From NCBI GenBank assembly GCA_016271365.2, contig CM057459.1, positions 484,977,501 to 485,041,500 of the forward strand: a stretch of 64,000 nucleotides of DNA, written 5' to 3'. The notes beneath the pieces are model-generated. The model was not told the origin of the DNA. It searched no databases and saw nothing but the letters and a program-made list of their open reading frames with translations. This DNA is from Neoceratodus forsteri (taxonomy: Eukaryota; Chordata; Ceratodontiformes; Ceratodontidae). Below are positions 34,125 through 44,501 of the stretch, piece by piece. How positions within the stretch are numbered: position 1 is the first letter of the stretch; each line of letters starts with the position of its first letter. Both the position numbers and the translations under genes were made by a program.

Positions 34125-34315
34125 TTTTTATTATTGTTTGGTAACTGGGTAAGGCCCACTGGCACAAAGTGTGTTTTTAGCACAGTCCAGGAGTATTGGG
34201 GAGGTTATGTGACTTGCTTAGGGTCACACAGTATGCAAGTGGAGGTTTTGGAAATCAGACCCAGGTCTGCTGGATGTACCAAGCTCATTCACAGCTTGTT
34301 ACACTAACCTCTAGG
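34125..34315 (-). mobile_element. tRNA-derived SINE with an L2-like tail, inserted in the unassigned LINE
   Basis: The minus strand has a tRNA-like head near 34260-34315 and the body TACTGTGTGACCCTAAGCAA (34216-34235), as in the SINE at 20010. The tail CAGTGGGCCTTACCCAGTT, ACCAAACAATAATAAA (34128-34165) nearly matches the end of the L2-like LINE at 55783-55820 (TAGTGGGCCTACCCAGTC, ACCAAAATTTAAATAAA). The A-rich end lies at 34115-34135. Confidence 0.75.
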
Positions 34316-34329
34316 TTATATGGCTAACT

Positions 34330-35185
34330 TTTATTTCAACATTAACACTTATTGGGGGGGTCTAGGTCAAAATAGTGTGGATAGAACTATGCAGGACAAA
34401 ACCACAACACCAGAACAGTGCTGGGCAGAAAACTTAATTAAAACTACTGTTCTATGGGGGGCTTCAACCCCCACACCCTCGAACAGATATATAACAAACT
34501 CCCTGAGGGGCACATGTGGGGGAGGGTTGACATTCAGGTGGATGGGCAGCAGAAGAGTGGGAACTCCATGGTGGCTGCAAGGGGATGTGGGGGGAGAATG
34601 AGTATGGGGTAAGTTGGTAGGGCACAACAGCTTGAGAATGGGGGGAGCTGCGGGGCAGAAGGCAATGGTGGAGTGGCTGCAGGGAAAGTGTTCGGGAAAA
34701 AAAAAAAATAAAAATAAACAACTGCTGCGAGTAAAACCCAAATCTGGGATGCAGGCACTACCACCCTCCACAGCCTTTGGCTCTACTGGCTGAGCCACAG
34801 TGAAGGCATGGTGGAAACCAGGCATGTTGAGGCTGAAAACAGTGACAGGGATAGTGCTGATGTGAAACACAATACTGGCAACTCAGGGCTGTGTGATCAA
34901 GCCAAACAGCAAACTAGAACACTTCAAAAAACCAAAAGGTGCACAGCTACCCGTCTGATCCAGAATCAATTCCAACGATAGGATACATTTAAAAAAATAA
35001 CTTTATTAAAGAGCACACTGAGGTAGCACTCCCCCCAAAAAATGCATCAATGTTTCACACCACACTGATGCATTTTCAGGACTGCGCTATACTTTCCCTG
35101 CTGCGTTTTCACTTGCGCAACAGTGACCACGTGGTTTTGTTCCCCTGCTATTAAATCTGCACTGTATAAACCAGATATCCTTAAG
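34330..35185 (-). mobile_element. Insertion cluster: tRNA-SINE head and a PLE-tail-like hairpin
   Basis: 34725-34805 on the minus strand reads GTGGCTCAGCCAGTAGAGCC (A-box region) and GGGTTTTACTCGCAGCAG (B-box region), a tRNA-derived head. It has an A-rich stretch near 34700 and G-rich low-complexity sequence to 34500. At 35040-35110 the minus strand reads GTCCTGAAAATGCATCAGTG, then GTGAAACATTGATGCATTTT, a hairpin of ~11 bp, followed by CTTTAATAAAGTT. The layout CTGAAAA...GTGAAAC...AATAAAG recalls the PLE tail at 27840-27920. The 167-residue frame at 34367-34870 is low-complexity shadow. Confidence 0.5.
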
Positions 35186-35689
35186 GGGAAGTGATCATTA
35201 CTTGTTTCCAGTAAAATGGAAAAGTTTTCAACATTTGAAAATTTAAAAATGTCTATAATAGCTACATCAAGAACTAACAAGAACTAACCTATCCCATTTG
35301 GTTGGGGAAAGTTGTTTCTCAAATGAAAATGGCATAAGTGGAACATATCATTTGTTGGACTTTTCATTTTTCAAAACTCTCCTTGTGATATCATACAGAT
35401 AGGCAGGGTACCAAAGATGTAAATTAAATGTGTTTTCATTGTGCAATCCCATTCTTGCATTCAAAACAGCTGGAACTATTGTCACACCACAATTTTTATC
35501 ATCACCATCTAATAACTGGGAAAGTTCATTTATGCTCTCCTGGAATTGTACAGAACTCAATTCAGTTGACAAAAAGCAATTTATATTACAACATTTTAAG
35601 CTATTACTAAAACTAAGAATTAATAGCTCAGCACAATTATCTGAGGCCTTCATTTGTTTTTATCTTACAATCAATGGCCCCTATTCACT

Positions 35690-36560
35690 AAGGGGCATAA
35701 TGTATGTGCCAAAGGCATGTACCCTGCCCAGTGAGGCTAGGATTGGGGGACTGCAGACATAGGCACCTGTAGGGATGGGGGTTATCCTGCACACTGCCAG
35801 GGACCGGGCTACAAGTGTGGGCAGGTTTTGGGGGTATGGCTGCCCTGCGCCATACCATGGAAGTAGAGACATGTGGGAGGGGGAAGGGTGTGCATCTGCC
35901 AAATAGGGATGGGGCATGGATGTGTGGTGGGGGATGGTCTGGCAGCAGTCAAGGTTGGGGAACTTCTGGGGGGGCAGTGCTTCGCACTGTCATGTATGGG
36001 GATCAGGCACACATGTTGGGGGGTGCGTGGCACTGATGGGGTCGGGGCACACTTATGTTTAGGGGGGATCTGAGCTCCACTAATGGGGTTGGGGTGTGAC
36101 ATGTGTTTGGGGGGTACCTGGTGCTATGGGACACACTGGATCCTAGTACTGGCACTTGCCTGATCAGCTGCCCAGCCCTAGCCCCATCTGCTTAAGTGGG
36201 TTGGGGTGACGCAGTGGATGGCGTCCTGGTTCCACCACAACTGGCAAGGCATGTCCGTGGGGGTGCTTAGTGTGTTATGGCAGGGTACCCCCTGCCCTAA
36301 CCTGTGATCTCCTCCATACCCCTGTGAACTGCACTACGCATCTTTGTGAATGGTGCATAATGCAGGCATGCCCCTGTCCTCCTCCCACTCTCCACCCACC
36401 CCGGCATGTTGATCTCTGCATGGCCAGGGATCGAGCATGTATCAGTCTTGCACCCTCTTCATGAATGCCACAGATCCACCGTTCTGTGGCATTCAGGCAT
36501 AGTGAGGTCTATGCACCTGGTTTCTGTGGCACATAGGCTTCATGCATAGGGCACAATGTT
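35690..36560. repeat. G-rich segment with a ~48-bp minisatellite
   Basis: The sequence is markedly richer in G on the plus strand than its surroundings. From 35980 to 36130 a unit of the form GGCACTGATGGGGTCGGGG, CACACATGTTTGGGGGG recurs about three times (starts near 35986, 36029, 36078). The left edge begins CCCTATTCACTAAGGGGCAT, and a partly similar phrase (GCATAGGGCACAATG) is near 36552. A non-autonomous DNA element is possible but I see no clear terminal repeats. Confidence 0.45.
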
Positions 36561-36829
36561 TGTAGTTGCTAAGACCAAAAACCCCACTTTATGTCTCCCT
36601 TTCCTTTTCCATTTGAACCCTTTTATTCAAATGTCTGAGAGCTGGAAAATGTTCCCTTGTTGCTGGGACACAGCCAAGTTTTTTGCAATGCAGTAATGTC
36701 CTACTTCTTTTTATATGATTGCCAGCTTCCATCACTTATTTTTTAGTTCAGACCTGCAATGTTCCAGCTAATAAGGGACATATTATTTTTAAGGAGGTAC
36801 TATGCTTGGTACTATACTTGGTATTTATG

Positions 36830-37075
36830 ACAGGAGAAGGCAAATGTCCATATAATCTGTCTCCCACATTAGAGGGGCCACTTGGTTGAGGTCATGTACA
36901 GTAAATGGTAATCTAATCTATTTTTGAATGTTATAAAAGAGTCAGCATTTACCACCTCCTTTGGGAGGTTAATCCATAACATTGTCACCCTCTGTGTAAA
37001 AAGTTTCTCCTAGTGTTCCTCTTAGGGAATGTCAGTTTAAGTTGACAGCTATGGCTTCTTAGAATGATGTTTCTA
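36830..37075 (-). mobile_element. CR1-like LINE 3' end fragment
   Basis: Plus-strand text TTTACCACCTCCTTTGGGAGG, ATCCATAACATTGTCACCC, TCTGTGTAAAAAGTTTCTCC is the reverse of the CR1 C-terminus (FFTERVV.PWN.LP.EVV). Compare 47020-47070 and 60425-60475. Too short to subclassify. Confidence 0.6.
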
Positions 37076-37199
37076 GTGTTTATTTCCAGACCAAGGCTAG
37101 CCATTAGCTGACTGTCCCCTAACTGACCCCATCCCGAATCCTCTTCCTCCATCTGGGCTTATCGTCAAGCATCTGGGGTTATTAATTAGACTTATCCAG

Positions 37200-37445
37200 T
37201 TGAGGTTCACCATATCCCCTGGTTGTGCAGCAAGGGCTTACATTGTTGCTTCACTTTGGATATTTACCCTAGCCCTTACTTTTGAGGGGGATGTTGAGAC
37301 TAATCCTGGTCCCCCACAGGCCTCTAATCCCACACAGTCTGTCCCTGTGCACTTCTACCCCAAACAGATGGTCTCACCTTTGCTCACATTAATACTAGGA
37401 GCCTTCTGGCCAATCTCCCTGACCTGGAGGCATGGATCAGAGTAA
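37200..37445 (+). pseudogene. L2-like ORF leader with canonical 2A-like motif GDVETNPGP
   Basis: The frame reads ARAYIVASLWIFTLALTFEG, then DVETNPGP at 37290-37313. D-V-E-x-N-P-G-P fully matches the consensus of 2A translational recoding peptides, where the ribosome skips the Gly-Pro bond. 2A-like motifs are known in APE-type LINEs of several animals. The upstream hydrophobic run could be a signal-like segment. The 2A would release an N-terminal leader from the endonuclease-RT protein. The frame opens with TTG at 37200 and the true start lies upstream or is lost. The host LINE is dead, but this motif is intact. Confidence 0.75.
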
Positions 37446-37722
37446 ACAGCCCGGATATCTTAGACATATAGGAAACATGGCTGAAGCCCTCAGTTACAGA
37501 TTCCCAGTACTCCCTTCATGGATATAAAATGCTTCATGTGGATTGCATGGGTGCTAAAAGAGGAGGTGGCCTGGCACTGTACTACAAAGCTCACCTGAAC
37601 ATCACCTTAATGTACGACTCCCCTCTGGCTAACTGTGATGTCCTTCATTCCCTCCTTCTGCTTGGGGGTGTTAAAAAACTCCATATTTTCTGTATATATA
37701 TATATATAAATAAATAGGGGAT

Positions 37723-37875
37723 ACATGATGGGCACGAGTGGAATATGGAAAATATTTTCACTCCTGCAGAGTGAGCCTGGATATTTCACTAGTGCCGAAG
37801 GCACAAGTGAAATATACAGTGCTCACAAGGCAGGAGTGAAAATATTTTTCATATTCCACGATGTGCACATCATGT
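37723..37875. mobile_element. Foldback MITE, 153 bp, inside the LINE endonuclease
   Basis: The left arm ACATGATGGGCACGAGTGG pairs with a right arm ending CCACGATGTGCACATCATGT. Pairing continues inwards: AATATTTTCACTCCTGC / GCAGGAGTGAAAATATT, GTGAGC / GCTCAC, ATATTTCACT / AGTGAAATAT, around a centre near 37797. No coding capacity. Confidence 0.82.
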
Positions 37876-37878
37876 GTT

Positions 37879-38091
37879 CTATTTATACAATGGGGCCTCA
37901 CTGTTGCAAAATGTACCATTTGCGCGGCTTTGCGTGGCTTTGCGCAGCTTTGCACGATTGCACGGCTATGTGCGGGTTTAGCGTGGGTTTCAGGGGTGTG
38001 ATAAATGTCAGTTCTTAAAGTTTTCAAATGCCTGTGAAAATAACATGATTTATCACACTCATTTATCACTCACTCCCATTGTATAAATATA
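37879..38091. mobile_element. Second inverted-repeat element adjoining the MITE
   Basis: The ends ATTTATACAATGGGGCCTCAC (about 37882) and CACTCCCATTGTATAAAT (about 38070-38087) are inverted repeats. An inner pair GTGTGATAAATG / GATTTATCACAC lies at 37997 and 38047. The interior has a local repeat of TTTGCGTGGC-like units (37920-37975). Together with the previous element it separates two adjoining endonuclease segments. The TA-rich flanks (37690-37715 and 38086-38096) may include the target duplication. Confidence 0.6.
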
Positions 38092-38480
38092 TATACCTCC
38101 CAGGAACTCTAGGCGGGGGCTCAGTGAGTTCATGGAATATTTGCTATCAGTTTCTGAGAAAAGTGACATAATCTGTCTTGGAGATTTCAACCTAGACTGG
38201 GCCGGACCTAGCTTCTCTCACCTATCCTCTATGGCAAGCAAGGCCAACCTCTCTCAGCTTATTCAGGAACTCATTAGGATCTCCCACGGTGGTGCCTGTG
38301 CCACCCTCCTTGACTGGATCCTGACAAATAGGAAGGAGTTCAATACCTCAGCAGGAGTACTCCCGGACACCATAAGTGATCATTATCCAGTTTACTGTAT
38401 ATGGGATACCTCCTCCACCTCCTTCCCATTAAAAGTGGTAGCACTACTGCTCTTTATGCTGGTGACATGGGATTGGGAAT

Positions 38481-39515
38481 GAACTTGTACTGCTTGATGC
38501 TCCACAGGGAGAGGGTAGATAGAGCATCCTAGAAATTGCTTTCCTCCCTCGGGGTGTGAGGATGTTCTGCTGCTTGAGTGCCACCCAGGGGTAATTCAGC
38601 AAGCACACATTAGAGAGAATGGGCTGTCATCAGATGCCCTGCATGCATGAGCACCATCACACACATGCATGCACATCATTGAACACCAGCACCATTAGGA
38701 AAAAATGGAGGAGAAAGCCCTGGTCAATCAAGGGTCAATACTCTTAAACTCCACAGTCCCATGCATGACCAACATGGCAGGCCAGCCAACAACTTTGTGG
38801 TCCTGGGTAACTGCTGATTAACCACTAAGTCCTTAAAGTTGGTGGCAGGACTGGGGATGTGTATTTGAGAGGAGGGGCTGTCCAGGGACTGAAGGTGGCA
38901 GCAGTAGGTTGTCCTTTTATGACATTGGTTATGAGGGTTTAGGAACAAGCCCAAAACATGGCACTAGCCAGAGACAGATGAGGCTTAGGCATCCTAGAGG
39001 ACATTCCCCTTGTATGTTGAGGGAGGTCGGTGTCCTCCACACCACTACTGCCACCTGGGAGTTACTAGTGGTGCTGGTGCAGCTGGAGCCACAGTTCAGG
39101 AAGGTGGGATTCTGCCTGACATCTAATGAGCATGCAACCAAACACATGTTGTGACATCTTCTGTCAACAGCATCTCAGGGAAGGGAGAAAAAAGTGATGT
39201 AGATTGCCTGACCACAGCAGGATGATAACCACCTCCTCACAGGCCCAGCACCAGTGACCAGGCACCTCTGCTACAGGATCCAGTCGGTGGAGGGGTCTGA
39301 TCATGGGGAGGTGACCTCTGGGTGCTTTAAAAACCAAAAATGTTTAGCAAAAATAAAAGTAACCCAGAAGAGGCAAGTGATAAGGATGTGTGGCTGCTTG
39401 GAAAGGGGATATCAGAGGTACAGGTAAGAAAAATCTATATGGAAAAAACAATTTGATGATGCCAATTTACTAATAATCTGCTTTGCCAAATGAACCACTA
39501 AGATAACTCAACCTT
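38481..39515. other. No recognised gene or repeat
   Basis: Contains only short frames in several phases, a CATGCA-rich stretch (38640-38680) and mixed-composition DNA. Nothing resembles an endonuclease, RT or transposase. Confidence 0.45.
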
Positions 39516-39519
39516 TATA

Positions 39520-42500
39520 TTTGTCTGGTTTCTGCCATCTTTTATATACTATAACATGCTCCTCCTTTCTCTTGATCTACTCCATTTCCTCTCCCCCCCT
39601 GTCCTATATACCCCATCTACTGCCCCTATCTCTCAAACATCTACAGCATATCCTGCATCTCTTCCCCTACCTTTACCTCCACTTCTCTGTTCATCTCTCA
39701 AAGCAGTCTATGTATTCCCTGTTGTACTCTCTTGTGGGCCCTCTGGATACATCCAAGTACCCTATGGTGGTTTCTCCCCCCTTGCACCCCATAGCCCCCA
39801 ATCTCCCCACCAACAAAATAGTTCCCTCAACCTCTTCATCTCCTTGCTTCTCTTTGTGGCAGGTAATGTTGAGCTTAACTCTTTCCCTCCAACACTGCTA
39901 CCCCTTACCCCTAGGTTAAGTGTACTCCTGCATAAAGTCTAGCTCCAAAACCAATTTACTGAGTCTGCTGTCTGTAAACATGTAGCCTGAGTCTTGGATC
40001 TCCTCCAGGATTACTGATTTGGCTTTATCCATCCCAGGCTTCTTAGTGGTCAAGCAGAACCAAGGTAAGGTGGTGGGGAAGTGGCAATGCATGGCTCAGC
40101 TCAGCTCAGTTTGAGGTTATGCAGAGCTCTGCTGCTTCATACTTGCATAAGCATCTGCTCATCAAGCTCTCCCAATATTTCTCTATCCCTTCCAACTTTA
40201 CTGGCGTTTATTATTGCTCCCATTCCAGACTAGATTTCTTTATCAGCCTCGTCTCCTTTATCTCGTCTCTGGTTTCTTCAGAGCAATCCCTTGTGTATTC
40301 AAAACATAAAGTCTCTACAACTCGCTCAACTTATATGTGAGCACATACAGCTTAATTCTGTATCCTCTAAACACTCCCTTATAGTGTGGGTTCTCTCTCC
40401 TACCCCTACTAAACTGTGAAAACTGGGTCACTCCCATATGCACTCAGGGACCACTTTATAGTCTACTACATGCAAAATTTCCAGCACCCCAAAGCCCTAC
40501 TTAAGATCATCCATCTTTGGTCCTTTAGATCATGGGACCTAATAGCCCTGCTAACTGACATTACAAACACTGATTGGTCCTTTATTTTGCCATCTTCTGA
40601 GCTTAATGATGCCTTCATATGATCCAAAATAAATTCATAGCAGTATGAGACATGCACACACCCTTATGGAGAGCTAAGGTAAAAGACTCCCACATTCTCT
40701 GGATCTCAGCTGTTAATTGCCTGCCTCAAAGCAAGGTAGTAAGCATAGCACCTCCACAGTACCTCCCGCTCCCCCCTAGGCCTTGGAAGCTATAAAGTTA
40801 TAAGTAGTTTATACAACACTTACGCAAAAGACACTGGACTTATGAAATCTGTCAACGTTGATTCAGTCCTCCAGAACAATTTTAATTGCCTAAGCAAGTT
40901 ATGGAATGTCATCAGGAATGTCTCAAACTTAGGAGTATTACCATATTTGATCCTTTTAACATTGACTGCACCCTTAACAGCTTCTTTGCCACCTGTGTCC
41001 CCTCTCTTCTCCCTTCCTTCTCCACTTCCCATAGCTAGTCTGTCCCATTTTCTTCCCCTATTTCTTTTCTCCCCTACCAATCCATCTGCCAGCCTAGTGA
41101 TCCTTTTGGTTCTTACTTCTTATAAAGGGAATAGTCCCGAATGGTTAAATCTTAAAGTTCTATAGGTTTCTTCTCCTGCTGTGGCATCCCTTAGCACTGA
41201 CCTTCTAAATTTCTTTTTCCTCTCAGGCACAGTTCCTGATGTTTATAAAAGGGATCATGTATTCATCTTTTTTAAAAGAGGGTGATTCCCTCAGTTTCAG
41301 ATAACTACCACCCATTACGTCTCATACAATCTTTGGTCAAACTTCAGGAACACCTGGTTTTCATCCAACCCTCCCCTTTCCTTAATGCCTCTTGTTTCAT
41401 AACTCCATTCTATGATTCCACTAAGTCCTCCCTTATAAGGCTCACTGACACCATCTTGAAGTGGGGGGGGTGGATCAGAACGTGTTTGCGTCTTCCATTT
41501 TGTTGATGCTGCCAAAGCATTTAACATTGTTACTCACCAGGTCCTACTGGGCAAATGTCTTAGGTTAAACTATCTGGCCTCTTGGTCTAATGGTTTTACT
41601 CCTACCTTATCTATAGGCCTAAGCTGTCCTCTTAAGAGAATCGCTCTTCCCTCTGTTATAAATCATTTCAAGTGTCCACCAAGGCTCTGTTCTTGACTCC
41701 ATCCTATTCTTGACTTTCTCACTGATCTCTCTAAAGGATGTCTACTCATCCAGCCACAGTTATGCAGATCACACAGTGATTATTTTCCTCTAGTCCCTCT
41801 GCCTGTAATAAGAATCCAGCAGGTCTTAAGCAATGCTCAACACTGGTTCTTCAGAGACCAGCTGACACTTCAAGCCAAAAAATGGTCTCCATGACCTTTG
41901 TCCACAGGCAGCATCTGTAAATACAGAATACATTATCCTGAATGGTTACCCACTGGAAGAAGTTACCTCTTTTAAATACCTCAGGAGTCATTCTGGATCA
42001 ACTTCTTGAATTGTTTAGCAATGTGGATACCATCAACACGGCACACTGCCCAAATGTGTCATGCTATACAGAAAAAAGCCTGTATCCCACCTACCACCCA
42101 TTGAGAGGCTGTGGTAAAAAATATCTGTCTCATTTTTAACTATGGTAATGTTGTTTGTAGTGCGGTCTCTACATCCACCTTTACTAGTCTTTAGCCTCTT
42201 TTGTCATCTTGTTAATTCACAACTGAGTATCATCCTCCAGCATTCCCCACTGCACCCTGTATAACTTCCTTTCCCTTCCCCTCTCTTGAAGGTAGACACC
42301 TCACACACTATGCCTCCATTATCCCTAAATTCTTTTTTGGATCTCTTCCATCCTACCTCAGGTCCATACTTGCCTGCCCCCTACCTCCTTCTACTCTCTC
42401 TATATCTATGACCCTTGCTATCTGGCACTACACTATGTGAAAATTGTTGCTGGTCAAGTGACTTCCACCCACAGATTCCCCAGTCTGTAATCTAACTAAC

Positions 42501-42930
42501 CCATTTCTATTCATACTGCTCCTTCTCTTTCCAACTTGAAAGCCATCCTTCAAGATCACACCACACACACACCTGCAAATAAATTGTGTTGTAACTGGTT
42601 CACCTGTATGGAGTTCTTCTTACTGTGCTCCATTTAATATTGTGTCTTTCTGCACAATTTTAAAGTGTTCTTAATCTTGCAAATGTAATTGTTTTGCTTT
42701 TGTTCATAATTACCACTACTGCATTTTCTCTGAGATGTATTTCACCATTCCATGCCTGTACCTGCTTTTATTTGTTACGTAGACATGACCTTCTATAACG
42801 TTATTGTATTGTATTTTACTGTGTGTCATGTTCCTTTTCCCCAGGACAAGTCTATAAATTAGCTGCTATCAGCTTAGTATGTTCTTCCTGGTAAAACATT
42901 CAAAAAATTATTAAACAAATAATGTAACAG
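39520..42930 (+). mobile_element. L2-like LINE, nearly full length but heavily decayed
   Basis: A Pro/Ser/Leu-rich leader with a degenerate 2A motif (39862) starts the element. Endonuclease remnants include LRDHFIVYY (about 40440-40470, the SDHxPVY block). Linker remnants follow. The RT blocks are VPDVYKRDHVFIFFKRGD (about 41235-41290), DNYHPLR (about 41300), VCVFHFVDAAKAFNIVTHQV (about 41480-41545) and YADHTVIIF (about 41760), where the second catalytic Asp is His. EVTSFKYL (about 41958) begins the thumb. The 3' tail (42870-42930) reads CAGCTTAGTATGTTCTTCC, TGGTAAAACATT, A-rich. At least six frame changes are needed. Confidence 0.75.
39556..39942 (+). pseudogene. L2-like LINE leader with degenerate 2A motif
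   Basis: 128 codons, rich in Pro, Leu and Ser, followed in the same frame by SLLLFVAGNVELNSFPP (2A-like positions 39862-39891). Relative to GDVELNPGP the Asp is Asn and NPGP is replaced by NSFP, so recoding would be lost. It shows that the leader and the 2A site were translated in one frame. Confidence 0.55.
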
Positions 42931-44495
42931 ATATACTACAACTGCATAAGCAAGATTAGAATGAGATAGATAAAGATGAATGGTGTTGCTGCATTATTAA
43001 CAAGCTGTATGTTTGCCAATGACACTAGAATGAAAGGAACAAACAGATGTTTCAGAGAGGAATGTCAGGTGCTACAGTAAGTCCCACATTTTGAGTGCTA
43101 TGCATTTTATTGTTCAGTACATTATAAATAGAATAAATAATCTTAAAGGTTTATATTCAAGAAAAGAAATGGTCCATTAGCATTATAACTTCATTCCTCC
43201 CAAAAGAAACATTTATTTTGCACGTACTCACCTTTGCTATGGTGTCCGGGTATTCAAAAACAGGTAAATTTTAAGTTATTTAGGTCACAGGTCTTTCCCA
43301 ATAAAACATTAATGAGGCAGTTGTGTGTTCAACTTTCCTTACAGAGTGACTTCCACCCCAAGATTTGGGTGTTGCTTAGAGTCAGTTCACTGTGTGAGCA
43401 TGCTTTTTTCTAGATGGAGGTTCCATGGCATGTAGTGTTAGTTGAAAGCATCATTTTATGGCTGCAAGGCAGAGCTCTGCAGACATTTTACTATCACATA
43501 GAAAAATGGACCTTAGCAGATTACTAACAGACTTCATAAAATTGAGTTTTATTGCAACATCTCCACTCAGCAGTCTGTTTACTGCACTATTTTCTTCTGT
43601 TAGTCAATGTTTCCCAGTGAGGAATGAGGTTCAGATTTTATTCAGATCAACACAGAATGAAGTGCTGTTATCACTGCAGGAGATCTGCAAGAGATAAAAA
43701 TGATAAATAGCATTGGAACAGCTAACCTCCATAAACAACGAAAAGATGATTTTCTTTCCACGGCACTTTGGCTTCACTCTGTCCTGCATTTCTTGTTCAG
43801 CATTTCAGTCTCTGCTTCAGCTGGATTCAGCATTACAAGATCTTTACTTTAAAGAGCATGCTCCTATTATATGCTTATAATTCTTTTATTGCTGCATATT
43901 TACCTGATTTTGTAGTATATGTGTTGATTTCCTGCAAAATGTGTCTTTAAAACAAGATATTTATGTTAATTTCACAGTTAATGAAGCTGTGTGCCTTTTT
44001 TAGGTGACTTTGTGTTTCACTGCTTCCCCTTCCAGCCCCCCAACCCCGCTTTCAGGTTACCTTGCAACACATTTGAGTTTTAACCCTTTATTTTCTTGGT
44101 AGTTTATCTTCAGCCTGCTTGTGTGCATAGATATACAGAAGCTGACATTTTATTTTAGCGGCCTGTTCTTTAGTGCATTTCCCTGTTCAGACCCATAAAG
44201 TCACTGTTATTTTAGAGTTTTTTAAATTCCTCACCTGTTGTTTTATTATGCTGCTCAATGTCCATCTCCACATTTACATTTTTTATTTCTATTTGATCAA
44301 GCTTCATAGCACATGAGGCAAGCTAGGAGGAAGGTTCACAGCTGTATATTTATAGTGCAATGTACAGTATTTATCTCCTTATTTATCTTATTTCATTAGC
44401 ATGTTTTATGTATCTGCAGCTGTCTGTTTATTGAGGGCCCAACAATCCTCAAGCAGTTTACTACCCATCTATGCATGCAGAGGTCCTGGAAAAGC
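42931..44495. other. No recognised gene or repeat
   Basis: AT-rich sequence with short frames only, for example 43458-43697, which resembles no family I know. Confidence 0.45.
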
Positions 44496-44501
44496 TTTTA
44501 T

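Larger units (their letters stand above)
30000..35653 (-). mobile_element. Non-LTR LINE of unassigned clade, endonuclease to RT C-terminus, twice interrupted
   Basis: Minus-strand pieces run in order. Endonuclease: FQESINELSQLLDGDDKN and IVPAVLNARMGL (35530-35430), then SNDHFPLRI (about 35190). Linker: SEKNKWVKLQHAIHTKDIKS (about 33650). RT: SPRQFGFRKRE (about 33070), STDIKGVFDSVSRDILWQRL (32960-32900), YTSTSIRIHY, and a CTDITLF relic at the YADD position (about 32640). After an inserted L2-like LINE the same strand continues with RALDNIVGILE, IIIWGNPKTVKYKWRAGLNL and VEEVQDFVHLRIIISSSVYW (31370-31130), a thumb pattern. Remnants extend to about 30000. There are many stops. It differs from the CR1, L2 and L1 copies here and I cannot name its clade. 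Confidence 0.68.
37080..38480 (+). mobile_element. L2-like LINE, 5' part (2A-like leader and endonuclease), interrupted by foldback elements; no RT
   Basis: A hydrophobic leader and 2A-like motif at 37287 are followed by endonuclease blocks: LTLILGAFWPISLTWRHGSE, then SPDILDI.ETWLKPS (about 37450-37485), GAKRGGGLALYYKAHLNIT (37550-37605) and LHIFCIYI (37678-37695). After about 400 bp of inserted DNA the frame resumes as PPRNSRRGLSEFMEYLLSVS, then IICLGDFNLDWAGPSF (38175-38210), LDWILTNRKEFNTS and ISDHYPVY (38370-38395). These are all APE-type endonuclease blocks. After 38480 the LINE stops with no RT, so its 3' half was lost by deletion or rearrangement. LINEs are more often truncated at the 5' end. 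Confidence 0.8.

Noticed and set aside
34367..34870. 167-codon and overlapping minus-strand frames
   Set aside because: They cross SINE-like and G-rich low-complexity DNA in three frames at once, typical of composition-driven openness.
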